Below the pieces are notes generated by a model. It was given only the letters and a program-made list of their open reading frames with translations, was not told the origin of the DNA and made no database searches. From positions 9,575,038-9,639,037 of the forward strand of contig NC_133481.1 of assembly GCF_025370935.1 (NCBI RefSeq): a DNA stretch of 64,000 nucleotides, written 5' to 3'. Every line of letters begins with the position of its first letter. Within the stretch, counting starts at the first letter, position 1. Source of the DNA: Choristoneura fumiferana. Lineage: Eukaryota; Arthropoda; Insecta; Lepidoptera; Tortricidae. The position numbers were made by a program, and so were the translations under genes. This document shows, piece after piece, positions 13,301 to 24,257 of the stretch.

Positions 13301-16182
13301 GGAATAGCGATAAAATCTCGAAATAACAACCGCTGGGTTTAGAGTCATGAAATTTGGCATGGTTGTTATAATTTAACGTCAATGAAAACCACGATGTAAT
13401 TTTAGGGAGTTCCCACGAGAATTCGTAGGTACAGCTGGTCAAGTTAAGTCCTTGATGGTAGCATTGTGCGTGTGGTGCATTTTTATTATTTTGACATCAA
13501 TAGGTAGGTACCTATTCGATCATATATCATAACAGTTTCACAGTGCAGTTAATTACAGTGTTTTATAACCAGTTTCATCACACGTTTGTATCCTGTTTTA
13601 CTTAACCCTCTAAGGTATCTTGAAGGCACAATTGTAAGTCCTATAACATTTGTAACCGTTTTAGCTTATTTACAACGTCCTAAATTTATTAGTTTTTATA
13701 TTAAGTTCGTTTTTGTATGCATTGTTACAGGTGCCTTCAAGATCCCTTAGAGGGTTAAGTAAAACAGGATACAAACGTGTGATGAAACTGGTTATAAAAC
13801 ACTGTAATTAACTGCACTGTGAAACTGTTATGTTATGATATATGATCGAATAGGTACCTACCTATTGATGTCAAAATAATAAAAATATTTAGCACGTCCT
13901 ATTCCTTATAGTACGGCTGCTGATCGCAGAATGAATTTTGACATAAAAACAAAGTGCTGAATTTGAAAGTACAGTGGATATTCGAAAATTGAATTGAATT
14001 TTTAAATCGAACCAAAACATGAAATGAGGAAGAGGTTAACAATCGACAAGGCTTGATCAGCCTTGTTACAATAATTTCCGCCTGATTCTGTCTGAGCGAT
14101 AATAACTTCGTGGGGTTTCAATGTTCCGGATCCCATTTCAGAAACAGCGCTGAATCGCAATTAGGTATTGTAATTAGTGTTAAAATCAGGATGCAGATCA
14201 ACACAGCAGGCATCCAGTCCCAGAGAATTTGTTCAACTTTATACAATACACTGTCGTCTGTTGCGCACATTTTTTAATCAGAGAAATTGTTCACAAACCA
14301 TACTTGGTAACACACGCGGTCGCGAAGCTTACTGACTAGCTGAGTCGGCAATGTCGCCACAGGCACGTGGCGAGGTCGCCATGTAGGGACCGGGGTTCGT
14401 AGTTAAGGCTCGAGAGTTGGTTAAGAACTAACTATTCAATAAGACATATGATTGACACGTAGTTACAATATATGTAGTAGGTATACATAGGTATACATAT
14501 ATCAACTTACACGTTACAGATTAACTTTGCTATTTTTCATATCATAATATAAAAACAATAAAAAACTTATAATATTTTGCTAAACACAGAATCGTCTTCC
14601 TATAAAATACCTAAAGAGGCAGAGGTAAACGACATTCTGCAAGAAATGGATCGTTTATAATATAACTAGCTTTTGCCCGCGGCTTCGCCCGCGTGGAATT
14701 CGGTTATCGCGCGCTGTTCTCTCGGAAACTATGGATTTTTTCGGGATAAAAAGTAGCCTATGTCACTCTTGGGTCCATAAACTATCTCTATGCCAAAAAT
14801 CACATCGATCCGCCGCTCCGTTTTGACGTGAAAGACGGACAAACATACACACAAAGACACTTTCGCATTTATAATATTAGTATGGATTTACCCAAGAAAT
14901 ATATTCAGTACATTATTTAAGTAGGTACAGTTTTTAATTGCCAGTTTGAATCTAAACGTCATGATCTTTAGTCACATACAAATAGTTAACTTTAAGATCT
15001 GCACCAAATTTTATGAAATTTGGAATGGAAAAAAGCTTGCACTTCATAGCAGGAACTACGAGTAGAATCTTTTTAAACAGGGAATGAGAGCAGATGAGTC
15101 CACGAAACACAGTTATTAAATGTAAAATATATACATCAAATTAATATAATGTAGCAACTTAGGTATTAATAATTGTGTTATTTTTTAAGAACATTACGTA
15201 TTAATCTGCTTATAAAATAAACAAAAGTTATGACTTAATCTTATTACTTCTTTTATTCATCATCAATCATTCTTCACAAAAAAATGTTTAGAACCCCTTC
15301 TTCTGTGACCTTCTAGAGCCCAATGTTATCTTGAATGGACTATATACATATAATTAAACAGTAAATGGTCAAGTCTCTGCATTGAAATTATTCGCATCAT
15401 ATCGCAAACGTTCTGCTAGAGTTTCGTGTTTCCATATAAATTGAGATTTTAACGCGAACGCGATCGAGACGTATTTTGTAACTGAAAACTTATACTAAGG
15501 GTCCAGCTTAGGGCCTTATCACACTTGCAATTTGCGGGCGAGTTGAAAGCGAGGCTAGCGCGTAACGAATTCGCTGCGTACTCGCGGTAAAATCAGTATG
15601 GCATCCCAGCTCTAAACGGGAAGAACTCGCTGCGCTGCGCTCGTTGCGAAACCGTTAAACACTCGCGGCGATATATCGTAACGCGCTCGCGGCGAAATCG
15701 TTACGCAGGGAAGACACAAGACATTTTAATAAAATAGAAGAGACTGGCATCGGCACTCCGCTTTTGTGGTCAGGAGGAGCCTTAGGTATTCAGGCACCGT
15801 AAATGACTTGGACTGGGGGTCATCATGTCAGGACCCACTGAAGCAGCACGTCGCGAGGTCATTTATCACGCTATAAGTAGTTTTTATGGCAGTTATATTT
15901 TGTAAACTGTTAAGCAGTCAAAACAATAACTGGCTGATATGATTCTAAGTCAACGCGGACGAAGTCGCGGGCACAGCTAGTTGTCTAATAAAACTATTCC
16001 AACAGGCAGAAGACGACGGCGTTTTACTGAGCGCGCTGGTCCGGGGCGCAGAAGACGAACACTCCGTGGCCCTGCTGATCCTCGACGCCTCCAGCCTGAA
16101 GGAACTGGCTCGCGTCTCCTTCAGAACACCCTCAGCGGCTCCCAAATGCCTCCACGGCTGGTTCTTGCCGGGACGTCCTTGA
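4335..16182 (+). CDS. ninaB: Carotenoid cleavage oxygenase (ninaB / BCO-like), 13 exons
   Basis: Non-haem-iron enzyme that cleaves carotenoids to retinal for visual pigment; insects normally carry one combined oxygenase-isomerase. Exons: 4335-4437, 5545-5656, 5982-6128, 6990-7100, 7471-7568, 7919-7999, 8799-8879, 9340-9464, 10033-10209, 10668-10824, 11582-11643, 12827-12925, 16006-16182. All phases join, giving 509 aa. Family landmarks are LYPNCDSSIWLRSCE at the N-terminus, GTLLRNGPG, EFGTSAVPDPCHTIFDR, and the four expected iron ligands: His184 (SHPHV), His242 (MHTFG), His312 (YLHIIN) and His501 (CLHGWF). Intron 10 appears to start with GC, not GT. The Met start is the first in exon 1; an upstream coding exon is possible because a candidate acceptor lies just before it. 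Introns, the last over 3 kb, are packed with repeats. The gene looks intact. The family call is strong; substrate and isomerase activity are inferred. Confidence 0.93.
4588..4760. repeat. MITE remnant with inverted ends, ninaB intron 1
   Basis: A piece reading TTTAAGACGTGAGTTATCCG matches one end of the TIR element at 36642-36858. It is followed by a palindromic AT-rich stretch in which TAAGTTAATGTGTCT at about 4635 is mirrored by AGACACATTAACTTA at about 4745. This is probably a decayed non-autonomous DNA element. Confidence 0.45.
4778..4995. mobile_element. Penelope-like element fragment with GIY-YIG motif
   Basis: The plus frame from about 4912 reads SGVYKLTCNYCSKVYVGQTG and then stops. 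This pattern (G-V-Y ... Y-V-G-Q-T-G-R) is the core of the GIY-YIG endonuclease of Penelope-like retroelements. The adjoining block at 4778-4875 is inverse to a block at 25557-25605 and related to 45717-45898. It includes ACTTTGCGGAGGTCCAT and TTATGATAGC, so it is probably untranslated sequence of the same family. Only a remnant is present. Confidence 0.6.
7165..7390 (+). repeat. tRNA-derived SINE, near full length, ninaB intron 4
   Basis: The head reads GGCCAAGTGGTTGGAGAACC and has a B box inside GCCGGGTTCGATTCCCGACC. The body includes TGTTCTCGGGTCTTGG and the tail CAAGCTTTGCTTAGTTTGGG. Copies occur at 52133-52199 joined to 55723-55900 (split by a transposon), near 42985-43095 (minus orientation), and as tails near 2520-2585. 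Confidence 0.75.
10945..11075 (+). repeat. Half of a palindromic MITE, ninaB intron 10
   Basis: Contains ACCGGCCCGAATAATACCGA and GTACACGCCCATACAAACT, which match the left arm of the MITE at 33772-33975. It is degenerate and only partly inverted-repeated. Confidence 0.45.
11255..11535 (+). repeat. tRNA-derived SINE with LINE-type tail, ninaB intron 10
   Basis: A B-box-like GACTGGGTTCAAACCCGGG is followed by the body shared with 3245-3425. The 3' part contains GCCCAGCAGTGGGCCGTATG, a tail phrase shared with RTE-type LINE ends elsewhere in the window. A SINE that borrows a LINE tail is a normal arrangement. Confidence 0.6.
12555..12690. repeat. Short GC-rich MITE, ninaB intron 11
   Basis: Contains CGATCACGAG, a core TTTCACCACTTCTTTCTGTC and GCGATCGCGATTATCAGCG. 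The core and ends recur near 40380-40535 and 59000-59155, with end sequence also at 40541-40664, so this is one dispersed non-coding family. Confidence 0.5.
12700..12764 (+). repeat. LINE/SINE 3' tail ending in TATTG repeats
   Basis: Second copy of the tail block seen at 1940-2012. It contains TGCACAATAAAGAGCC and ends in TATTGTATTG. Confidence 0.5.
13480..13885. mobile_element. Foldback MITE with ~150-bp inverted arms, ninaB intron 12
   Basis: The left arm, 13480-13629, and the right arm, 13731-13885, are almost perfect inverted repeats. For example, TTAACCCTCTAAGG on the left matches CCTTAGAGGGTTAA on the right. They surround a spacer of about 100 bp. The right arm carries a 5-base tandem insertion (TTATG twice). 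No open frame is present. The near-perfect arms suggest a recent insertion or arm homogenisation. Confidence 0.8.
14663..14885 (+). repeat. GC-rich interspersed repeat, ninaB intron 12
   Basis: Plus-orientation relative of 2293-2522. It starts near TTTTGCCCGCGGCTTCGCCC and ends at TTTATAATATTAGTATGG. It is non-coding. Confidence 0.6.
15515..15720. repeat. CG-rich repeat with tandem-like submotifs, ninaB intron 12
   Basis: A CpG-rich island in AT-rich intron sequence. It carries repeated degenerate units such as CACTCGCGGCGA and GCGCTCGCGGCGA, preceded by GGGCGAGTTGAAAGCGAGGC. It reads like a non-autonomous transposon rather than a regulatory CpG island. Confidence 0.4.
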
Positions 16183-16311
16183 AACGCATCAGTTTCGTCA
16201 CGTTGTAGCGCAATCAAACTGTGCCTGCTTACTCATGCATGGGGCTTCCTAAACAGCTAAATGCTATATTGTAGATATTCTAGTCAATTAGTTTGTCCCA
16301 TTGCTTTGTAC

Positions 16312-16380
16312 AGGCGTCCTCTCTCTACGCTTTGTACCGTACACTGCACAAGGACTGGCAGCTCGGTTCACGTAAGTAGT
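16312..16380 (+). other. Exon-like block just 3' of ninaB
   Basis: A good acceptor (tttgtacag, ending near 16313) is followed by about 63 bp of open frame, read as ASSLYALYRTLHKDWQLGSR, and then by a consensus donor (cacgtaagt). It could be a 3' UTR exon of ninaB, an alternative C-terminal exon, or chance. Nothing in the ninaB family requires it, because the stop at 16180-16182 follows the expected C-terminus. Confidence 0.25.
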
Positions 16381-16927
16381 ACGTATGAGATTTTAGAGAT
16401 ATAGGCCGATTTTTTGAGTAGGTAATCGAGCAGAAACAGTGATGTGCCATTGCTATAATAAGGTACATTTTGTAAGTACCATGTATTGTATACAATGTTC
16501 ATTTATATACGCGTCTATCAGTGGCGTAGCGCCTGATAAATATTCCCGTGTGGTAAAGCCGAAGCAAAGATCGCTTACATCTTTCATAAGTGTTAAATGT
16601 CCAAACTTTTTAAATATTAGGTAAGCCAGTGGGAATAGAGTTCTATATTATGGACGTTGCGCCACTGGTGTCTATAGATACTTCAGATCGTAGCTAGACC
16701 GGTAGATACATTTTTAACCCGCGACGCGAAACGCGCAGAATTCGGTTATCATCTCTATCGCGCGGGAACTATACAATGTTCCAAGTTGAAGACTGTTCTA
16801 AACTATCTTCTTCATACCAAATTTCATCTAAATCGGTCCAGCGCTATACGCGTGAAGAGGTAATATAATAGACGGACAGATAGACAGTAACTTTCGTACT
16901 TATAATATTAGCTAGGATAATGGAATG

Positions 16928-17921
16928 TTAACCCTTTGACCATTATTTTTTTAAAGCAATGAATCGAGAACTTTAACGATACGCACAGCATGAATGATTT
17001 TTTTTATGATTTTTGAGAAAGAGAAATGTATATATTATTGCAGGGTTTCCGAATTATGAGACGGCAATATGTTTGCCGCTATCAGCCAAGGGCATTAAGT
17101 GACAAGACCGTCATGTCAGTTTGCCGGGGGAACTACGGGTGGCACGACGTATCTAAAATAAATAAATTAAAAACCAATAGATGATAAGAAATAATTAAAA
17201 CCTTTATTTAACTTAAAACTGAATTCTTTCAAATAAATAACCGGGCAAGAGCATATCGGGCCATGCTTATAGTCAGGGTCCCGTAGCTGCCCGACCTTAA
17301 TTGAAAACGTGAAAATCTCTGAAGCATGGGACAGCACAAAGTGGGACTTTACAAGTCTCGCATCCAATTTTTGACCTTTTATTATTTTTAGCTGAGCTGC
17401 ACATTCGACAACGTCTGTATGTAGCCAGATCCTCAGGCAAATTTGAAGTATTGAATTAAGCTATTGCTCCATATATAAATCAATAACAATTGTAGCCTAA
17501 CCCACCCTTTCCTTTAATAAACACCAGACACTTAACGGATAGTGGCAAATATATTGCCGTCTTCATTTTTTAAAATTATCAAATAACAGATTTTTTTTCT
17601 TTAAACTTTATATCGCCAATCTTGTCTCTGAAAGTAGAGAATTGTGACTATCGGATAAATCCAGCAAACAAAATTTTATTTACAAACATTTTTGTTCAAT
17701 TGTAAGGAATAGTTAAAAATCTAAGTTCAGGCCTAAGAATCATCATTTAACATGGGTTGGAATAACGTTTATCTGCTATTCTTTTTTTCGTAAATTGGTA
17801 CGAGTATGTTCTCTTATGCGAACCAAAAGTTATATTAACTAACAACACGTTCATTGAGAAAAAAATAAAATATCTGAGTCGTATGACGGCAAATATCTTG
17901 CCGTTACCCACTAAAGGGTTA
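16928..17921. mobile_element. Possible piggyBac-like non-autonomous element
   Basis: Both ends carry TTAA next to a short inverted terminus: TTAACCCTTTGACC on the left and ACTAAAGGGTTAA on the right. This matches the TTAA target preference and C-rich ends of piggyBac. Inside are short CGGCAATATGTTTGCCG-type palindromes (near 17061, 17550, 17885). No transposase frame is present. The inverted match covers only about 7 bases, so this is tentative. Confidence 0.45.
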
Positions 17922-18074
17922 ATATTAATATAGGTAATATTGTCTATTCTTGTTAAGAATTTTTGTAAGCCGGTGTAATTAAATACTTTACAATAAGTCT
18001 ATTTTTTAGCCAGCCAGCCAGCCAGTGAAATCTAGATTTACAATTATTGTACTTACCTACGTCTATTGGCTGGT

Positions 18075-18660
18075 GTACTGCCGTTTCGGCAAAATATTTT
18101 TCGCCAAATTTCACTTCCCGTAAAACTTATCGCAGTAGTTTCATTTCCCAAAAGAATCTTTAGCATATTTAAATTTCGCATTATATTTATTTGGTCAAAT
18201 TATCATTCGGCATAATTTTACATTGTCAAGTTTTATTACGACAAACGTTTACTAAGCAAACGTTTTCTTTTGGCTAATATTATATTCCAAAAAAATATTT
18301 GTTCAAAATTACACTTCGCACACGAACCAACCACAAAAACCAACTGTTACCATAAAAATAGGTTAGGTTAGGTGAGAACTGCGTCCCCCACAGAAACAAA
18401 CTGCTACTAGAAAAGTAGGTTATTATGCCATGCAATATTTTGGGAAGATTACTTTATGCCAAACGATACATTTGACTAAATAATACTTAGTAATATGAAA
18501 CATGACTAAGTAATTATTTTTGGAACAATAATTTGCCAATAAAAAAATTACTAACCGTAAAATTGCGATAAGTTGTTTTAGGAAATGATTTTTTGCCAAA
18601 TGATAATTTGAGTAAATTATTTTGGGATGATACTTTGGGAAAAGTTTTTTGCCCATACAT
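18075..18660. repeat. Two inverted arrays of degenerate ~20-bp units
   Basis: From 18075 to 18310 short AT-rich units such as TTTCGCCAAATTTCAC and TCATTTCCCAAAAG recur with variable spacers. From 18430 to 18660 the same motif appears in the opposite sense (TTTGGGAAAAG, TTTTTGCCAAATGATAA). Between them lies a distinct core containing TTAGGTTAGG and a GTCCCCCACAG stretch. It is non-coding. I cannot name the family. Confidence 0.5.
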
Positions 18661-19163
18661 TAGTAATTCATTTGTATTTCGCGCAAAGTCAAATCTAATC
18701 AATGCAGTACCTAATGTGCGGACGAGAGTAACGAATAATGGTACTATGTTTGAGCCTATTGTTATATAAGCTAAAATATGATGTGTACCCCCGTGACATA
18801 TATTTTTATACAGTGATACTTTTTGAAATGTGAATTATATTTACAAATATAAACGATTTATATCGGCACGCCGTCATTTTTAAATCGATACCGTATCGTT
18901 CCCATATGTTTGAAAAACACACGGTAAGAGTATTTTACGTTTTTCAGTCATTGGTTCCCTTTGATATAATAATGGTTATTCTATGATTTGTTTTACGGGA
19001 CATTCTGGACGTTTTTCACCCGAGAAAACCTACACACACTTATAGTTTACATTATTTTTTGTGGGCATTTTCATAAAAGAAAAATTTACCAAGCGACATC
19101 TTTGTGAAAAATATGAGACATAGCTCAAACGACAGAGAAAAATTTACTGATTCCCAACATGTA

Positions 19164-19549
19164 TAAGGTGTTAATTAAATAACTGAAAACCAGAAAGTAG
19201 TCTTAAATCAGGTTGCGTTTGTTTTTAAATCCTTTTTTTATCACGCCAATTAAATGTTTTAGCGAGGTTGCATACTACTTAGATAATTTAATACCTAAGT
19301 ACTGGCCGTTTTGCTGTCAGTTTGACTTTCTTCTAAAAACAGTGAAGCGCTCGAAGCGCAACAAGAGCGCAACTGACATAACAAAGTACTACTGTAGAGT
19401 TATAAATCAAGTAGAATTACTGACTAAGCAAAACACACGAATATTTTTTGAAATAATGAAGGTATTCGAAAATAAATGCAATCAACTAACTTAAAATTAA
19501 AAAATATTTTTGGGGTGTCTGAGGTTTTCAGTTATTTATTAACACCTTG
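19164..19549. mobile_element. TA-flanked MITE with ~30-bp inverted ends
   Basis: The left end reads AAGGTGTTAATTAAATAACT and the right end contains AGTTATTTATTAACACCTTG, its inverse apart from small differences. TA dinucleotides flank both ends, as expected for Tc1/mariner-type insertion. A 93-codon open frame inside has no recognisable content and is probably fortuitous. Confidence 0.65.
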
Positions 19550-20201
19550 TATAACTCACTGTCCTAAAAAAATTACATTTAGTCAATTTCTCCTTTCAAC
19601 CGTCGATATACAACCTATTTTATATCTCCTTATCATCTTATCCAATGTTCTATCTATATATATTTATTTATTTCGGGGATCTCGGAAACGATTTTGAAAC
19701 AATTTGCTATTGGGGGGCTTTTCAGAGCCGAGTAATCGAGCTAGATTGGTCTTATGAAGCAAAGCTCGGTCTCCCAACTACTTATATTAATAATCGTGAT
19801 GAATTGTGATGTGAATATCTACTTAATTTATGTACACAAATATGACTGTTAAGTAATATTATGTGAAAATAAGAAATGTGCGTGTGCGACTATGGATATT
19901 ATAAAGTATGCAATTTAGAACGAACGTGGGCTTTAGCCTACAACCCAAGTACTTCAAATAAAACTTATTTTTAAGAAATAAATCTTCTTGTTGTTTTTTT
20001 TGTACACCTACCGGGTTTAATGCAAAACACGCTTGGGTATAACCGAGTCTAAACTAAGCATTTGTCTTTGCCTCTCACTTGTGAGTTGTAAATATGTAGA
20101 CATCCACGAAAATAGAAAAGTAATCAACCGAATGAACTATTTACTGAATGGGCTTAATCGACTGAATGCTTCCTAACCTAAGTAATTATTAATTGAGTGA
20201 G

Positions 20202-20290
20202 TGAAACCATTTAGCTAATAATGTTCGCGTGTGGATGAAGAGAAACAAGATACACATGAACTAGTTCACTATCGTAGCAGTACCCTCTCG
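20202..20290 (+). promoter_or_regulatory. Upstream block of GPCR A, shared with GPCR C
   Basis: About 40-130 bp before the GPCR A start lies a block containing GTGAAACCATTTAG, GTGTGGAT and AACTAGTTCACT. The same words occur in the same order and at similar spacing before the GPCR C pseudogene (26510-26610). It may be a duplicated proximal promoter. No TATA box is obvious, and its function is inferred only from conservation between the two copies. Confidence 0.35.
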
Positions 20291-20333
20291 TACGACCTTT
20301 TGAGATCTTAAAATTTAAATATTCATCATAAAA

Positions 20334-22340
20334 ATGGCGAACTCTTCTGAATCTTGGAGTGAGTTTGACTTCGAAAAGTGGATATTGTTTTTGGAAAGAT
20401 CAGTACAAACTGACAACGAAACCATTTACACATTATTCCTAATGATAACCATATTTCTATGCGTGGCCAGTTTCTTTGGAAATTCATTAGTTTGTTTTAT
20501 AATTTGTTATGACAAATCCATGCACACTACTACTAATTACTACTTGTTGAACTTGGCTATATCAGACCTTATTATGACTTTAACTATGGGGCTAGAGGCA
20601 TCCGTAAAATTTACCGAACGGAATGGTTTCGTTCTTTGTAAACTACAATGGTTTTTAGTAGTGTGCTTGTGGAATAATAGTGTATTGACGATGGCAGCAT
20701 TAGCAATTGAGAGATACATTGCGATTTGGCATCCTCTTATGCTAAAACCTACATCAGCATGGAGGAGAGTGTCAAAGATAATAGTTCTTGTCTGGCTGTT
20801 GGCGATTGCTGCGACACTGTTAGAGATGCAGACCGTAGACCTCGTCAAGGTTCACCAGTACACAATGTGTTTTATTATACCGACTCCTTGGGCCAGGTTC
20901 TTGAATGGAGTGCTTGCTATCGTTACGTTTGTAATACCCCTCATCACTATGATCCTCGCTCATTCAACGATAGTCTACAAAGTCATCAACACGCAGATGG
21001 ACAATACAAGAGACACTATATTTAATCATGAAGATCCCAGAGGAAAAATTACTAAACTTGTTAGTAAGTACGCTATTTCTGTAATTTTTTGACTTCAAAA
21101 CACTACAAACTATAAATACCTAATGCTAACAGCAGTACTTAGTATTTGAAATAGCAATATAATTTATCTTAATCACAAAACTACTATTAATGACGGGAAA
21201 TTGTTTCTTCATAATGCATTTGCACCTAATTTCATTTACTTAGTCTACCTATTCTAATCCCCGTTAGTGATTGGAGTTGACGGCATTCTTCTAATTTGTT
21301 ATAAAAATTACTTTCAGTTCTATTAACGGTTGCCTTCGTCATCTGCGGGATGCCCTTCTTCCTTGCTCGAGTGCTGTTGTGCGTGCTGAACGTCGACCAA
21401 CTGCTTAATCTTCATGTGGTAAACGTTCAATTAAACTTCATCATCATCATTATCATGTCAGCCGATTAGATGTCCACTGCTGGACATAGGCCTCCTTCAA
21501 GGCTCTCCACTCAGAGCGGTCTTGTGTTTTGCGCATTCACCGCGATCCCGGGATCTTAACCAGATCGTCTACTTGTTGGAGGCCTACCGACAGCTCGTCT
21601 CCCAGTCCGCGGACGCCATTCGAGAACCTTCAGACCCCATCGGTCATCAGTCCTGCAAACAATGAGCCCCGCACACTGCCACTTCAGATTCGCAATTCTT
21701 CGGGCTATGTCGCACGCAATGCAATTAAACCATTGTTTAGATTAAGTTTTTGTTGTTTAAATTATTGTATAGTTCAATTAAACTTAACAAGATTTTTTAT
21801 ATTATTAGCTTCGTGGGTGAAAGTTGTGGACCTTTTGATGCTATTATGTTCAGAGTCTGATGGATTAAGATGGATTGTCATAGCAATCAGTTGCTGGACT
21901 CTTTTTAAAGAATAATAGTAAGAATAAGAATAAGAAACATTTATTTCATAACTAACATAATCAATTAGGAAGTAAAGCATATTCGTTTAAATATTTGGGT
22001 TCTTCTAAGTATGTGATCTAGGCTAGATAGATAATACTTATTTTCGTTTAGTCCTGATCACTTGTTAACATTCCTAATAGTGTTTTGAGGACTCTTCTTT
22101 ATTTTTTCAGTCGTGGACAGCGTGGTTCTACCTCATCATTATCAACAGTTGGTGCACTGTCATAACGAACCCGATACTTTACAGTCTTATGTCAACGAAG
22201 TTCAGAAAAACAACAAAGGTAAAATTAACTGAACAGAAATCAGAATTATTAATTTTAATAATAATAAAAAAGCAATAATTAATTTACTTCATTTGTTTTA
22301 GAATCTTTGGAACGAAAGGATTAGAAGCATTGTCAGTTAA
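20334..22340 (+). CDS. GPCR copy A, neuromedin-U/pyrokinin-receptor-like, 4 exons
   Basis: Class A (rhodopsin-like) seven-helix receptor in the plasma membrane. Exons 20334-21063, 21318-21418, 22111-22218 and 22302-22340 join in phases 1, 0 and 0 to give 325 aa. Landmarks are Asn50 (TM1), a KSMHTTTNYY loop as in PRXamide/neuromedin-U receptors, Asp78 (TM2), the Cys102-Cys179 disulfide pair, E-R-Y at 126-128 in place of D-R-Y, Pro202 (TM5), and NPILY in TM7. TM6 has C-G-M-P where most class A receptors have C-W-x-P, so the toggle tryptophan is lost. The extracellular N-terminus is about 35 aa with N-glycosylation sites at Asn3 and Asn28. The tail after TM7 is very short. It is first in a six-member tandem array. 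The ligand is unknown. The peptide-receptor call rests on the TM1-TM2 loop and general form. Confidence 0.85.
21436..21720 (-). mobile_element. RTE-type LINE 3' fragment in GPCR A intron 2
   Basis: Contains the LINE tail phrase CCACTGCTGGACATAGGCCT read into degenerate coding sequence on the minus strand. Matching tails occur at 47505-47895 and 58340-58614. No intact frame remains. Confidence 0.6.
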
Positions 22341-24257
22341 GCTGCTGAGTTTACATATCAACGTGGGATAGCTATACATAGTTATAAGAAAAGTGTGTGT
22401 TGATTAATCTCATCGCCATTCTTACAAGGACGAGAACTGATCCTACAAGGCTTCTTTTGTAGTACGGAACCCTAAAAATAGTCCAGAAATATATTTACTA
22501 GTTTTTGATATACATATATGTATGTAGTTAAGTATTTGATAAAATAAATAGAGATAGGACCTCTTTGTCTCTTCAATTATATAATTCTGCTATGTCCGTG
22601 CAAGTAGGTACAATCGAACCGATATACCAACTAAAATAAAATGTAGGGTTCTATTCGTTAAAAGTACCTACGTAATAAAGAAACACTTGAATATTTTATT
22701 TACGGTATTTTATGAGTGCACGTAGAAACTCGACTTAAAATAAAATGAATTGTAAAAATTACATCGTGTCTTTTTTTGTGGGCCTCAAAACTCATGATTA
22801 TTTTGATCCCATGCGCGAGACCAAAATAATAAGTAAGATACTTGCGGGTAAAATAAATTGTAAGGCCAAGTGTCGGACTCGCGCATTAAGGGTCCTGTAT
22901 AAATTTAAGAGCAGATAAAAATATATTTGTAACAACTTCAGTATTTCTACGAAAAACAAGGTTATTTTTTTGTATCAGTATTTTTTTATTTTTTTTGGTT
23001 TCTAATAGGATCTCATTAGCAATCCCCTTCTTACGCCCCTTAATGCACAATGTACTATAATAGGCACGAAGACCAGAATCAGTACAACAATAAGTACATA
23101 AATTTAATGCAAGAAAAGGGTAGAAAGAAATTTAGAGTGCGTTTGAGCCTTAGTACATAAAACCAACGAAAATACTTGCAAAATTATAGCCTTCTAGTAG
23201 TTAAAAACCAGGCATAAGTACAAGTAAGTTCAGAAAGAAACTAAGAATTGTTAGGAATGTATTCCCCACACTGACCGAAAGGAACTAGTTTATTTTGCAA
23301 GATACCAATAGTTAATCATTCTTTTAGTTCACTAAGCTCTGAAAACTCTTTATACGATGGGAAGCCACTGAAAGGGCAGCGAAGCTTTCAGTTCCAGTAC
23401 AACAAAACTTAAATGCGAATGGAAAATACGATATTTTTTACGGACATAAACGCAATAAGACAAGTTGCCACTTTTACCATAGGTGTTGCCACTAGAGTTG
23501 AGGTCACGCACACAAGAAAATGTCATGTAATAACAGCGGGATTTTGACATTTACTATTTGATTCATTCTCCTTTTATGTAATCAGTGCTTCACGTAACGT
23601 GGTGTTATCACTAATCATTCACTTCAACTCTCGTGGCACTACCTTAGTACATTATATACTACGTTTCATTTCTTGCGTGTGCCAAAACGATTCCTTATCA
23701 TTCCCAGACTTCAAATCTCACGAGTGATCACTGAACTAAAATAACTAAAAGACAGAACCCTAGTTCAGTTGATTGAATGAACTAGATCGGATCACTAACT
23801 TTGAAGACCAAGCAGGAGCAAGCATATTTACAGTACACTACCTACAACTATTTCTAAGCTAAGCCGCGGACGGATGGACATAGCGTGAAAAAACAAAGAT
23901 TTCTTGTTAGGAAGGACTACGGAATCCTTTAGGAAAAAGTATGAACGATCTGCGCCAGAGATGTTTTACTAAAAGCACGATGACAGTTAGAAATTAGGAT
24001 TTTCTGACTATTAATTGCTGAAGTGGACAGTCTACCTACATAACATCATTAGCAAATTATAACCAATTCCCAAAGTATAACCAATAGGTATAATTAAGTA
24101 AAAAACGTTACACGATAAACCAATTGCTTAATTTGTTTGTTAACTTCGTAACCCCGCCAGTGCACAAACGTTAAATTAATTGCCTATCAGTTTGCGATCG
24201 CCATAGAGCGTACTGGAAACGTAGGCACTTCAATATAAACGTATAATTCGAAATAGG
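22341..24257. other. Intergenic region between GPCR A and GPCR B
   Basis: AT-rich sequence with a fragment of the TACGGAACCCT repeat near 22460 and a further degenerate piece near 22860-22900. I see no supportable exon. The open frame at 23350-23550 on the minus strand has no homology cues and no splice partners. Confidence 0.55.

Noticed and set aside
15515..15720. CpG-island promoter in the ninaB intron
   Set aside because: Its repeated submotifs resemble a transposon and no exon or transcription signal follows.
18359..18385. Telomere repeat (TTAGG)n or interstitial telomere
   Set aside because: Only two tandem units are present, within a larger repeat structure. Short runs like this are common (another is near 31135).
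19213..19494. 93-codon open frame as a small gene
   Set aside because: It lies wholly inside a TA-flanked MITE and shows no splice or family signal.
20540..20848. Antisense open frames over the GPCR first exons
   Set aside because: Similar antisense frames appear under copies A, C, D, E and F because they shadow the conserved receptor codons. They carry no motif of their own.
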